DNA from: Bradyrhizobium sp. in8p8
Lineage (GTDB): Bacteria; Pseudomonadota; Alphaproteobacteria; Rhizobiales; Xanthobacteraceae
DNA length: 64,000 bases
Direction: 5' to 3'
Assembly: GCF_000426845.1 (NCBI RefSeq)
Contig: NZ_AUGD01000005.1
Span: 310,001 to 374,000, forward strand
Position 1 is the stretch's first letter, and each line of letters opens with the position of its first letter. Under the pieces are notes generated by a model, which saw only the letters and a program-made list of their open reading frames with translations, had not been told where the DNA came from and did not search any database. A program made the position numbers and the translations under genes. Shown one piece after another: positions 26,409-35,372 of this stretch.

Positions 26409-27284
26409 ATGAAGCCGGCCGACATCCTCATCGCCATCCTGGTGGCGATCATCTGGGGACTTGCCTTCGTGGCGAGCCGGATCGCGCTCGACGAATTTTC
26501 GCCGGAGCTGATGACGGCGATGCGCTTCGCCATCGCCGCCATACCGTGTCTTTTCATTCCCAAGCCGAAGGTCGCCTGGTCGCTGCTGCTGGCCATCAGC
26601 TCCACTCTGTTTCTCGGACAGTTCCTGAGCCAAGCCTATGGCATCGCCCACGGCGTACCGGTGGGGCTGACCAGCGTGGTCGTCCAGAGCCAGGCGCTGT
26701 TCACGATCGGCTTTGCCGCGCTCGCTTTCGGTGAGCGGCCGACGCCGGTGCAGACGCTCGGCATCGTCATCGCGGCGGCGGGACTTTTGATGATTTGCGC
26801 CACGGTCGGCTATGATTTCAGCGTCGGCGCGTTCGCGGTGCTGATGATCGCGCCGATCTGCTTTGCCGTCGGCAATCTTCTGCTGCGGGGCGCCCGTGGC
26901 GCGCCGATGTTCGACCTGTTCGCCTGGCTTTGCCTCACTGCGGCGGTGCCGCTGTTCGCGCTAACGCTGGTCGTCGACGGGCCGATGCCGACCGTCCGGG
27001 CGCTGACCCAAATGTCGCTCACCGGCCTGATTTGCCTGCTGGCGATCGGCGCCATCTCCACCAGCATTGCATACTGGCTCTGGGGCCGTCTGCTGCGCGA
27101 CTATCCCGCCGCGCAAGTCGTGCCGTTCGCGCTGCTGGTGCCGTTCGTGGGATCAGCGGCTTCCAGCATCGTGTTCGGCGAGCGCTTCGGCCCTCTGAGG
27201 CTCGCCGGCATGCTCACCGTGATCGGTGGTATTGCGGTGATGGTGCTGGCGCAGCGTCCGCAAGTCCTGTCGAAGGCCGCGTGA
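26409..27284 (+). CDS. EamA/DMT-superfamily transporter
   Basis: 291 aa with ten hydrophobic segments in two repeated EamA halves (ADILIAILVAIIWGLAFVASRIAL ... and VGAFAVLMIAPICFAVGNLLLRGARG ...). RhaT/YedA-like drug-metabolite transporters often export amino acids or metabolites; substrate unknown. It stands in line with the ilv genes and the LysE-type exporter (7-base gap). Confidence 0.9.
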   Translation: MKPADILIAILVAIIWGLAFVASRIALDEFSPELMTAMRFAIAAIPCLFIPKPKVAWSLLLAISSTLFLGQFLSQAYGIAHGVPVGLTSVVVQSQALFTIGFAALAFGERPTPVQTLGIVIAAAGLLMICATVGYDFSVGAFAVLMIAPICFAVGNLLLRGARGAPMFDLFAWLCLTAAVPLFALTLVVDGPMPTVRALTQMSLTGLICLLAIGAISTSIAYWLWGRLLRDYPAAQVVPFALLVPFVGSAASSIVFGERFGPLRLAGMLTVIGGIAVMVLAQRPQVLSKAA

Positions 27285-27291
27285 GCTGAGC

Positions 27292-27894
27292 ATGTCCCAA
27301 TCGCTGTTCTATGCCTTCCTCATCTTCATGGTCGTGATGTATTTCACACCCGGCCCGAACAACATCATGCTGCTGTCCTCGGGCCTGACCTACGGCTTCC
27401 GCCGTACCATTCCCCATATCGTCGGGATCGTCATCGGCTTTGCCTTCATGGTTGCTGCAGTCGGCCTCGGGCTCGGCACCGTTTTCCTGGCCTATCCGAT
27501 CCTCCAAACCGTTCTGAAATATGCCGGAGCCGCCTATCTGATCTACCTGGCCGCCGTGATCGCCATGTCCGGTCCGGCCAGGCCGGGCGAGGAGGAGGGC
27601 CGCGGCCCGATGACCTTCTGGGGCGCGGCCATGTTCCAGTGGATCAACGCCAAAGGCTGGGTGATCGTGATCGGCACCATCACCGCCTATGCCGCGATTG
27701 CCCAATTCCCTCTCAACATCGCCATCCAGACCCTGATCAGCCTCATCGTCGGCACGGTGTCGACCGTAGTTTGGGCGCTGTTCGGCACTGCACTACGGCC
27801 GGTGCTGACCTCCGAGCGGCTGGTGCGCGGCTTCAATATCCTGATGGCGATCCTGCTGCTCGCTTCTCTCTACCCCGTTTTCATGGATGCATGA
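27292..27894 (+). CDS. LysE/RhtB-family amino acid exporter
   Basis: 200 aa, six hydrophobic segments. The family start is clear: YFTPGPNNIMLLSSGLTYGFRRTIPHIVGIVIGFAFM, followed by AAYLIYLA and FQWINAKGWVIVIGTITAY. It likely exports an amino acid or homoserine-like compound; in this setting branched-chain amino acids are a reasonable but unproven candidate. Confidence 0.9.
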   Translation: MSQSLFYAFLIFMVVMYFTPGPNNIMLLSSGLTYGFRRTIPHIVGIVIGFAFMVAAVGLGLGTVFLAYPILQTVLKYAGAAYLIYLAAVIAMSGPARPGEEEGRGPMTFWGAAMFQWINAKGWVIVIGTITAYAAIAQFPLNIAIQTLISLIVGTVSTVVWALFGTALRPVLTSERLVRGFNILMAILLLASLYPVFMDA

Positions 27895-27948
27895 TGTCGC
27901 GGATTTCCATGCAGAAACGGGTTTCCCTCAAGGCTGAAAATGCTCTAG

Positions 27949-29046
<1,098 letters not shown>

Positions 29047-29056
29047 GCTGTCGCGC

Positions 29057-29102
29057 CCCCGGACGCAGCGCAGCACCTCAATGTTGCGCTGCTGATCCGG
29101 GG
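29057..29102 (+). terminator. long two-part hairpin after ilvC
   Basis: CCCCGGA with TCCGGGG (outer 7 pairs) and GCAGCGCA with TGCGCTGC (inner 8 pairs), 10 bases past the ilvC stop. No T run follows, so it may protect the mRNA end or act as a repeat unit rather than an intrinsic terminator. Confidence 0.5.
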
Positions 29103-29207
29103 TCCATACGGCTGTTCTCTGCGCTTCGCCGCACTACGCTTGTCCGGAATGCGAGAGCGCCAAGCTTCGGTCGCCACACCAAATCTTAAATCTTCACGAC
29201 TAGATTC

Positions 29208-29240
29208 GAGCGAGATCGCAAGTGGCGGTCTCGCTCTTTT
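29208..29240 (+). terminator. intrinsic terminator with T4, 160 bases past ilvC
   Basis: GAGCGAGA and TCTCGCTC, 8 perfect pairs, with an inner CGC/GCG pairing, followed by TTTT. It is a good intrinsic terminator but is far from the ilvC stop, so it could instead end a small RNA starting in 29103-29190. Confidence 0.6.
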
Positions 29241-29493
29241 CATCACGCGCGGAAGCATTGCTGCTTCATCCACATTCTTCGCGCGTTGACGTGTATTCTG
29301 AACACGAAGAACTGACGCTTAAACCACATTCTTGATCGCGCCCCGCTTCTGGCGATTTGCCTGCGAGCTTCCGAATACCAAAACGTCAGCGTCTTCAGCG
29401 GCCGGGAGTCGGCTCTTCATCTGCACTCTCATCGTCAGATCGAGCCCTCCGCACGACGTTCACGTCTCGCGGAATCCCAAGAGCCGACATCAG

Positions 29494-29589
29494 CTACGCC
29501 TTCTTGCCACGCGTTGCCCGTGCCGGTTCATCGTCCTTGCGCGGCCAGACAACCGTGGTCCATTGCGCTGGCGCGGCCTTCTCCGGCAT
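29494..29589 (-). CDS. possible small ORF, 31 aa
   Basis: Reads MPEKAAPAQWTTVVWP then a charged Lys/Arg-rich end (GKKA-stop). An in-frame ATG at 29619 would add ten residues but overlaps the divergent SDR start. The basic tail looks protein-like, but the ORF is too short for a confident call. Confidence 0.25.
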   Translation of the reverse strand: MPEKAAPAQWTTVVWPRKDDEPARATRGKKA

Positions 29590-29617
29590 GATTGTGGGAG
29601 CTTGAGGGGAGGGGACC

Positions 29618-30466
29618 ATGCGATCAGTCGTCGTGACCGGGGCATCCACCGGCATCGGCTGGGCCATTGCGAAACTTCTGATCGGGCGCGGCTATCGCGT
29701 ATTCGGAGGTGTCCGCAAGCAGGTTGACGCCGATCGCCTCAGGGATGAGCTCGGCGCCGGCTTCGCGCCGCTGCTGTTCGACGTCACCGACGAGGCTGCT
29801 GTCCTCGCGGCCGCGCGAACTGTCCGCGAGGCGCTGGGCGGCGAGACGCTGGCCGGTCTCGTCAACAATGCCGGCATCGCCGTCGCGGGTCCCGTCCTCG
29901 AATTGTCGGCCGACGATTTCCGGCGCCAGATGGACGTCAACGTCATCGACCCGGTCCTCGCGACCCAGGCGTTCGGGCCGCTGCTCGGCGCAGATCAGTC
30001 GCTGAAGGGATCGAAGGGGCGGATCGTGATGATCAGCTCGGTGGCGGGCAAGAACGGCAATCCGCTGTTGGCGCCCTACAGCACCTCCAAGCACGCCATC
30101 GAGGGCCTGTCGGAGAGCCTGCGCCGCGAACTGATGCTGTTCGGGATCGACGTCGTCATCGTCGCCCCCGGCGCGGTCAAGACGCCGATCTGGAGCAAGG
30201 CCGAACAGGTCGATCTCTCCATCTACAAAAACTCGCCCTACCTGCCGGCGCTCAACAAGGTCATGGCCGTCATGATGGAACTCGGCGCGAAGGGCCTGCC
30301 GGCCGAGCGCATCGCCGAAATCGTGCTCGAAGCGCTGACCGCGGCAAGCCCCAAGGTACGTTACCAGATCACGCCGGACCCGATGCGCCATCTGATCGCG
30401 GCCGTGTTGCCGAAGCGGACGCTCGACCGCATCATCGCCAAGCGGCTCGGTTTGCGGGAGCAGTGA
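29618..30466 (+). CDS. short-chain dehydrogenase/reductase
   Basis: 282 aa classical SDR. TGASTGIG (7-14) binds NAD(P); NNAG at 83-86; active-site Ser140/141, Tyr154 and Lys158 (YSTSK). The C-terminal extension (VMMELGAKGLPAERIAEIVLEAL...) resembles retinol-dehydrogenase-like or diguanylate-type SDRs that act on lipophilic substrates. Substrate unknown. Convergent with the membrane protein gene 10 bases downstream. Confidence 0.92.
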   Translation: MRSVVVTGASTGIGWAIAKLLIGRGYRVFGGVRKQVDADRLRDELGAGFAPLLFDVTDEAAVLAAARTVREALGGETLAGLVNNAGIAVAGPVLELSADDFRRQMDVNVIDPVLATQAFGPLLGADQSLKGSKGRIVMISSVAGKNGNPLLAPYSTSKHAIEGLSESLRRELMLFGIDVVIVAPGAVKTPIWSKAEQVDLSIYKNSPYLPALNKVMAVMMELGAKGLPAERIAEIVLEALTAASPKVRYQITPDPMRHLIAAVLPKRTLDRIIAKRLGLREQ

Positions 30467-30476
30467 CGCCAGAGCC

Positions 30477-31097
30477 TCAGCCCGCCGCCGCGGTTCGTCC
30501 GCTCGGGTGGCGGGCCGTCGCGATCATGCGCAGCGTCATCGCGATCAGGAGTGGAAGGAGGAACGCGGCATAGAGCGGCATCGTCGGGACGCGCTTGCCG
30601 AACGACACCATGAATTGGAACCAGAGATAATAGCTGCCCACAAGGTGCAGCGCGCGCCAGGCGCGCGGGCCGATCAGCGCGGCGGTGCGGTCCAACGAAG
30701 TCACGCTCATGGCAATGATGAAGGCATAGCCGATGCCGCCGAAAACGTAGGAGACGGCTGAGGTGGCTTCCGCAAAGCCCGCCGGATCCATCTTGGCGAA
30801 GACGACGATCGCCACCGCATGGATGCCATGGGAGACCGCAAAGCTCAAACCGAGATAGCGGCGGTTGCGGCGCTGCCAGCGCGCCCAGACATTGGGCCAG
30901 AGCCGCGCAACCGCGGCGGCGCTGAATGCGAGGCAGAACAGCAGCAGCGAGCTTCGCGCCGTGAAGCTGATCACCGTGCGGACACCCTCGACCTCGAATT
31001 GCCGCATCGAGGCGATCCATACGCTCAGCGCGATCAGACTCAATGAGAGGGCGGTAAGCAGCCGCCAGCCTTCAATCCAGCTTCGACGTTGCGACAT
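30477..31097 (-). CDS. ferric-reductase-like transmembrane protein
   Basis: 206 aa with about six hydrophobic helices and histidines in helices (SFAVSHGIHAVAIVVFAK; WRALHLVGSYYLWFQFMVSFG) that fit haem ligands of the YedZ/MsrQ-type ferric reductase-like domain. It could be a b-type cytochrome that moves electrons across the inner membrane. It is divergent from the TetR gene; the shared 107-base region has two TetR-like palindromes, so its control by that regulator is likely. Confidence 0.75.
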   Translation of the reverse strand: MSQRRSWIEGWRLLTALSLSLIALSVWIASMRQFEVEGVRTVISFTARSSLLLFCLAFSAAAVARLWPNVWARWQRRNRRYLGLSFAVSHGIHAVAIVVFAKMDPAGFAEATSAVSYVFGGIGYAFIIAMSVTSLDRTAALIGPRAWRALHLVGSYYLWFQFMVSFGKRVPTMPLYAAFLLPLLIAMTLRMIATARHPSGRTAAAG

Positions 31098-31113
31098 GGA
31101 CGATTCCTCTTTT

Positions 31114-31134
31114 TATGTAATCAGCGATTACATA
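31114..31134. promoter_or_regulatory. TetR-type operator, site 1
   Basis: TATGTAATC-AGC-GATTACATA, a perfect 9-bp inverted repeat with 3-base spacer, 17-37 bases upstream of the membrane-protein start. Centre 31124, 41 bases from the centre of site 2. Confidence 0.8.
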
Positions 31135-31156
31135 TCGGTTGCAGGACCGTCAACGG

Positions 31157-31173
31157 TGTGATCATTGATTACA
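31157..31173. promoter_or_regulatory. TetR-type operator, site 2
   Basis: TGTGATC-ATT-GATTACA, the same half-site and spacer as site 1 with a single mismatch in the left half. It lies 32 bases upstream of the TetR start, positioned for autoregulation. Confidence 0.7.
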
Positions 31174-31204
31174 TTCACGTTCGAGTGAGGCTAAAAGCGG
31201 GGCC

Positions 31205-31852
31205 ATGCCCGTCCGTCAACCGTCGAGGCCGTCCGCCGGTCGCACCGCAACGCGGCCGTATCACCACGGCGACCTCCGCCGCGTCCTGATCGATGCGGCG
31301 CTGCAACTTGCAGCCGAGGGGGCCGAGGTCTCGGTCCGTGAGGCCGCGCGCCGGGCAGCTGTGTCGCCCGGAGCGCCGTTCCGGCACTTTCCGACCCGCG
31401 ATGCGCTGATGGCGGCGGTGGCGGAGGAGGCGCAGCGGCGTTTTCGTGCCGAGATCGAAGCGGCGCTGGCGGAGGTTCGGACCGCCGGTCCGCTCGCTCG
31501 TTTCCGAGCCTTTGGCCTTGCTTACCTGCGCTGGGCGATGTGCAATCCCGCACATTTCGAGATCATCTCGACAGGGCGCTATTTCGCCCATGGCAGCTCG
31601 CCGGAGCTGACGCGCGACAATGCCGAGCTGATCGCGCTGACGGAGCAGATGCTGGCTGACGCGGCTGCGCAGGGCTTACTGCGCGCGGCCGACATCAAGC
31701 GCATCCAGATCGCCGGCCGGGCCTTGGTCTACGGTTTCGCCCGGATGAATCTGGATGGTCACTTGCCGCGTTGGGGCATCGCGCCGCACGAGATCGAGCA
31801 GATGGCCGAAGCGGTGCTCGACCTGTTCATCGTGGGGATCGCAAAGACCTAG
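31205..31852 (+). CDS. TetR/AcrR-family transcriptional regulator
   Basis: 215 aa. N-terminal helix-turn-helix: YHHGDLRRVLIDAALQLAAEGAEVSVREAARRAAVSPGAPFRHFPTRDALMAAVAEE (about 19-75), followed by an all-helical ligand domain (FRAFGLAYLRWAMCNPAHFEIISTGRYF). It most likely represses itself and the divergent membrane protein through the two palindromes between them. Inducer unknown. Confidence 0.93.
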   Translation: MPVRQPSRPSAGRTATRPYHHGDLRRVLIDAALQLAAEGAEVSVREAARRAAVSPGAPFRHFPTRDALMAAVAEEAQRRFRAEIEAALAEVRTAGPLARFRAFGLAYLRWAMCNPAHFEIISTGRYFAHGSSPELTRDNAELIALTEQMLADAAAQGLLRAADIKRIQIAGRALVYGFARMNLDGHLPRWGIAPHEIEQMAEAVLDLFIVGIAKT

Positions 31853-32064
31853 CGCGACGACGCTGAGGCCGCCGACCTGTGGCGCTTGGTCGCTCGCTGG
31901 GCCGAGTGAAGGTCGCATCGCGGCGGCGCATTGCCTGTCCTTGACCATTCCGTTACAGTTTTATGACACGGTGCAGGCTTCCGGTTGCGCCGGACGCCTC
32001 GGCTGTTCAACGCGGCCAGACGGCTGGCATCACCGCGCCGGACTTGAAGTTTAGCGTGTCCTTG

Positions 32065-33777
32065 ATGGCGTCCGCGCCCAATCCAGGTCCTTCCGCCACG
32101 ACTGCCGCGCTCGCGAGCGTTGCCGCACTCGGCATCTGGCGGCTGCTCGCGGTCGCGGCGCCGCATCTGGCGGCGCTTGCGCTGATGTACGAGACCGAGA
32201 CCGATTTCGGCTCGAGGCTCTCCTTCGCGCTGGCCTGGGGCATCCTCAACTTCTTCTGGATCGCTGTGCTGCGGCGGCCGGCATTATCGGGCGCGCTGTC
32301 GCTGACCATGGTCGTCGTGCTCATGCTGCTGTCGCGGCTCAAGCACGACGTCGTGCAGATGACGGTCAACTTCATCGACCTGATGATGATCGATCGCGAC
32401 TCCGTCGCCTTCCTGTTCACGATCTTTCCGAACTTGCGCTGGTCGGTGATCCTCGCCGGGTTGGTCACCCTGCCGCTGATGTACGCGTTGTGGTGGCTCG
32501 ATCCATTCCGCATTCGCCGCCTGCCGGCGCTCGCCTGCAAGCTCGCCTGTCTTGCCGCGCTCGTCGGCTATTCACTCTATCATCCGGACGAGGCCTGGCG
32601 CGGCTATTACGATGACGGCTACCTCTCAAAATTCTTCCGTTCCGGCGTCACCGCGGTCTCCGACTTCGTCCAATACGGTCTTATGGAAGCCGCTGCCGCG
32701 AACAGCGAGCGGCTCAACATGCCCTTGGTCGATGCCTGCCACCCAGCGGGTCGCCGGCCGAACATCATCATGATCCATGATGAATCGAGCTTTGACATCC
32801 GCGCCGCCCAGGGGATCAAGGTGCCGCAAGGCTATGGCAGCCACTTCAAATCCTGGGACGGCAAGCAACGCTCATTCCTGGCCGAGACCAATGGCGGGCC
32901 CAGCTGGTTCACCGAATACAACGTGCTTGCCGGGCTCTCCTCGCGCTCGTTCGGCCGCTTCGCCTATTTCGTGACGCGGATCGCCTCGAACCGGGTCGAG
33001 CGCGGCCTGCCGCTGGCGCTGCGCCGCTGCGGCTACGACACGCTGTCGCTCTATCCTGCCCATGGCGGTTTCATGGGCGCCCGCAGCTTCCAGATGACGA
33101 CGGGCATCGACCGCTTCCTCGACTCGAAGGATCTCGGCGCCAAGGACGTCGAGCCGGACAGCTTCTTCTACGACAAGGCGCTCCAGCTGATGGGCCAGCA
33201 GCCGCCGAACAAGCCGCTGTTCACCTTCATCTATCTCGGCGCCAACCATTTCCCCTGGGAGATGCGCTTCCGCCCCGATCTGCTGCCGAACTGGCGCCCG
33301 CCAGGCAACGTGCCGTCCATCGACGAATATTTGCGCCGGCAGGCGATGAGCGCCGAGCAGTACAAGGCGTTCGTTGCGGGACTGAAGAACAAGTTTCCGG
33401 GCGAGCCTTTCCTGATCGTGCGTTACGGCGATCACCAGCCGGAATTCGCACCGCAGATCCTCGAGCCCGGGCTCGGCGACGGCGCTCTAGGCAAGAAGCT
33501 GGACAATTATGATCCGCGTCTCTACGCAACCTACTATGCGATCGATTCCGTCAACTTCGAGCCGGTAAAGAGCCCGGTCGTGATGGACACGATCGACGGC
33601 CCCTATCTGCCGCTGGTGATCCAGGAAGCTGCCGGCATCCCGCTCGATCCGTCCTTCGCCGAGCAGAAGGAGATCATGCTCCGCTGCAAGGGAATATTCT
33701 ATAGCTGCAAGGACGGCGCGGAGGCGCGACGGCTGAACCGGCTGCTGATCGACGCGGGGATGATCAGGGGGCTCTAG
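32065..33777 (+). CDS. sulfatase-like membrane hydrolase/transferase
   Basis: About 570 aa from ATG 32065. Four or five N-terminal membrane helices (LLAVAAPHLAALALMYE, SFALAWGILNFFWIAVL, GALSLTMVVVLMLLS, LRWSVILAGLVTLPLMYALWW) and a periplasmic sulfatase-fold domain from about residue 230 (RRPNIIMIHDESSFDIR; YLGANHFPWEM; FLIVRYGDHQPEF). The fold matches phosphoglycerol/phosphoethanolamine transferases (LTA-synthase/OpgB-like), which decorate glucans or lipids in the envelope. The precise substrate cannot be told. Upstream frame to 31963 is thought non-coding. Confidence 0.8.
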   Translation: MASAPNPGPSATTAALASVAALGIWRLLAVAAPHLAALALMYETETDFGSRLSFALAWGILNFFWIAVLRRPALSGALSLTMVVVLMLLSRLKHDVVQMTVNFIDLMMIDRDSVAFLFTIFPNLRWSVILAGLVTLPLMYALWWLDPFRIRRLPALACKLACLAALVGYSLYHPDEAWRGYYDDGYLSKFFRSGVTAVSDFVQYGLMEAAAANSERLNMPLVDACHPAGRRPNIIMIHDESSFDIRAAQGIKVPQGYGSHFKSWDGKQRSFLAETNGGPSWFTEYNVLAGLSSRSFGRFAYFVTRIASNRVERGLPLALRRCGYDTLSLYPAHGGFMGARSFQMTTGIDRFLDSKDLGAKDVEPDSFFYDKALQLMGQQPPNKPLFTFIYLGANHFPWEMRFRPDLLPNWRPPGNVPSIDEYLRRQAMSAEQYKAFVAGLKNKFPGEPFLIVRYGDHQPEFAPQILEPGLGDGALGKKLDNYDPRLYATYYAIDSVNFEPVKSPVVMDTIDGPYLPLVIQEAAGIPLDPSFAEQKEIMLRCKGIFYSCKDGAEARRLNRLLIDAGMIRGL

Positions 33778-34006
33778 CGCTGGCTCGGTTGCAAGTCATA
33801 CCACTTCGCGATGCAAAGACGCATGCTGTGCGTCGGTGTGGTGCCCGCGCCGAGGCCTACAGACCAGAAGGCCAGCATCGTCAGCTATCATTCGGATCGC
33901 TCGCTCCCGAACTTGAACGCCGGGGCGATCTCCTTTCGCTGAATGACGCGGGGTGTCATCGAAGGAAGCCGTGCCGTTGCGGCATAGTCGAGCGCCCATT
34001 GATCGA

Positions 34007-34990
34007 TCACTCCGATGACTTGACCCCGAGATCGCGCAAGATGCGGAGCATCACATCGCTGTCGCGCTTGAAGATGCGATTGGTCGTCTCGAAATCGGCT
34101 GGAGAGGACAGTAGAAAGTTGTTCAGCATCTGCTGGACCTTCGGATCGGATCCGGCCTGGATCAACATCGGAGAGAGCTGCTCCACGATCTCCTTTGGCG
34201 TGCCGACCGGCACGGCGAAGGTCGTGAACGCGCGCAGCTCATAGAAGTCACCGATAGCACCCTGCTCGGTCATGGTAGGCGTGTCGGGATACGGCGGCAG
34301 CCTGCTGCCGACCACGCCGATCAGGTTTCCGGTTCCCGCTTGGATGACGGGTGCTGCTGCGGCATAACTTCCTGCGGCGCCATCCAGCGTCTGTCCCGCA
34401 ATGTCATTCCACATCGGAGCCTCGCCGCGGTACTGGATGACTTGGAATCGAATGCCGTATTGCTTCGCGATTGTCTCAATGAGGACGTGCGGCGTCGAAC
34501 CTACGCCGTAGGACCCCCAGTTCAGGCTGCCGGCCTTGTTTGCATATTCGATGAACTCACGAAGATTGGTCGCTCCCGTCTTCTTCGCCGCGACCACCGG
34601 ACCACCGGCGCCGCTGACCATGGTCAGATAGATGAAGTCCCGTTCAGGATCATAGGGAAGGTCTTTCACCGTAATGCGGTTCTGGATGAGTGACGAAGAG
34701 ATCGTGCAGAGGATGGTGGTGCCATCCGGCTCTGCGCGTTTTGCTTCAGCCACGCCGATGACGCCGCCGGCGCCGGCCCTGTTTTCGACGATGACCGGCT
34801 TTCCCACCAGCCGCGCCAGGTAGTCACCGAAAGCTCGCGCGATGCCGTCCGTCTGACCGCCAGGCGGATATGGCACGACGATACGAAGCGGTCGGGCTGG
34901 CCACGCAGTTTGCGCGTGCGCCATTCCGAATGGAGGGCACAACAGTGCCGCTGCACCAGTCATGAACAGTCGCCGTGTCGGCTTTTTCAT
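34007..34990 (-). CDS. Bug-family (TctC-like) substrate-binding protein
   Basis: 327 aa from ATG 34990, with SD AGGAAAA just before it; the frame extends to 35062. The signal peptide carries twin arginines (TRRLFMTGAAALLCPPFGMAHA), possibly a Tat signal. The mature part has ARPLRIVVPYPPGGQTDGIARAFGDYL and VENRAGAGGVIGVAEAKRAEPDGTT, typical of Bug receptors. It is an orphan: no membrane subunits are next to it, as is common in this family. Confidence 0.9.
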   Translation of the reverse strand: MKKPTRRLFMTGAAALLCPPFGMAHAQTAWPARPLRIVVPYPPGGQTDGIARAFGDYLARLVGKPVIVENRAGAGGVIGVAEAKRAEPDGTTILCTISSSLIQNRITVKDLPYDPERDFIYLTMVSGAGGPVVAAKKTGATNLREFIEYANKAGSLNWGSYGVGSTPHVLIETIAKQYGIRFQVIQYRGEAPMWNDIAGQTLDGAAGSYAAAAPVIQAGTGNLIGVVGSRLPPYPDTPTMTEQGAIGDFYELRAFTTFAVPVGTPKEIVEQLSPMLIQAGSDPKVQQMLNNFLLSSPADFETTNRIFKRDSDVMLRILRDLGVKSSE

Positions 34991-35186
34991 TTTTCCTGCC
35001 CCATAGCGTTTCTGATGTTCTTCTTTGGTCGGCCGCAAGGGGCGAGCAAGCGCAATCATCACTCAACTCACCACCGAGCTCGGTGAAAAGCTATCACGGC
35101 GAGCTCATTCAGGCGACGTTCGCTGAGGTGACATTTCGGCACACAATTGTATCTGCCGGCTTACATGGATATCGAAGGATCGCTGG

Positions 35187-35372
35187 CTACTCCTCCCAGT
35201 ACGCGACCAGCTCTACGCAACGAGGCGTCCTTCGGTCCGCGGGCGACCATTCGGCCGCGAACTCGATCTTGCGGTGCATCAGGCGGCCGATCAAAGCCTT
35301 GTCGATGCTTGGTCGGTTCCGCCAGCCGGAATTGTCGTGCCCTAACGCTGCTTCACCGTCTCCCATAGCCAT
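35187..35372 (-). pseudogene. possible gene remnant, 61 aa
   Basis: An ORF whose second half (IGRLMHRKIEFAAEWSPADRRTPRCVELVAYWEE) has the codon bias of real genes here, but whose start overlaps the 3' end of the OpuB-like gene by 31 bases. It may be the surviving 3' part of a degraded gene. No family recognised. Otherwise the 34991-35341 stretch holds only the promoter region of the preceding Bug-type gene. Confidence 0.3.

Larger units (their letters stand above)
29047..29617 (+). other. 571-bp intergenic stretch between ilvC and SDR gene
   Basis: Contains two strong hairpins (listed separately) and no convincing large gene. A short minus-strand ORF lies near its right end. The middle (29241-29490) shows no recognised feature. 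Confidence 0.6.
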
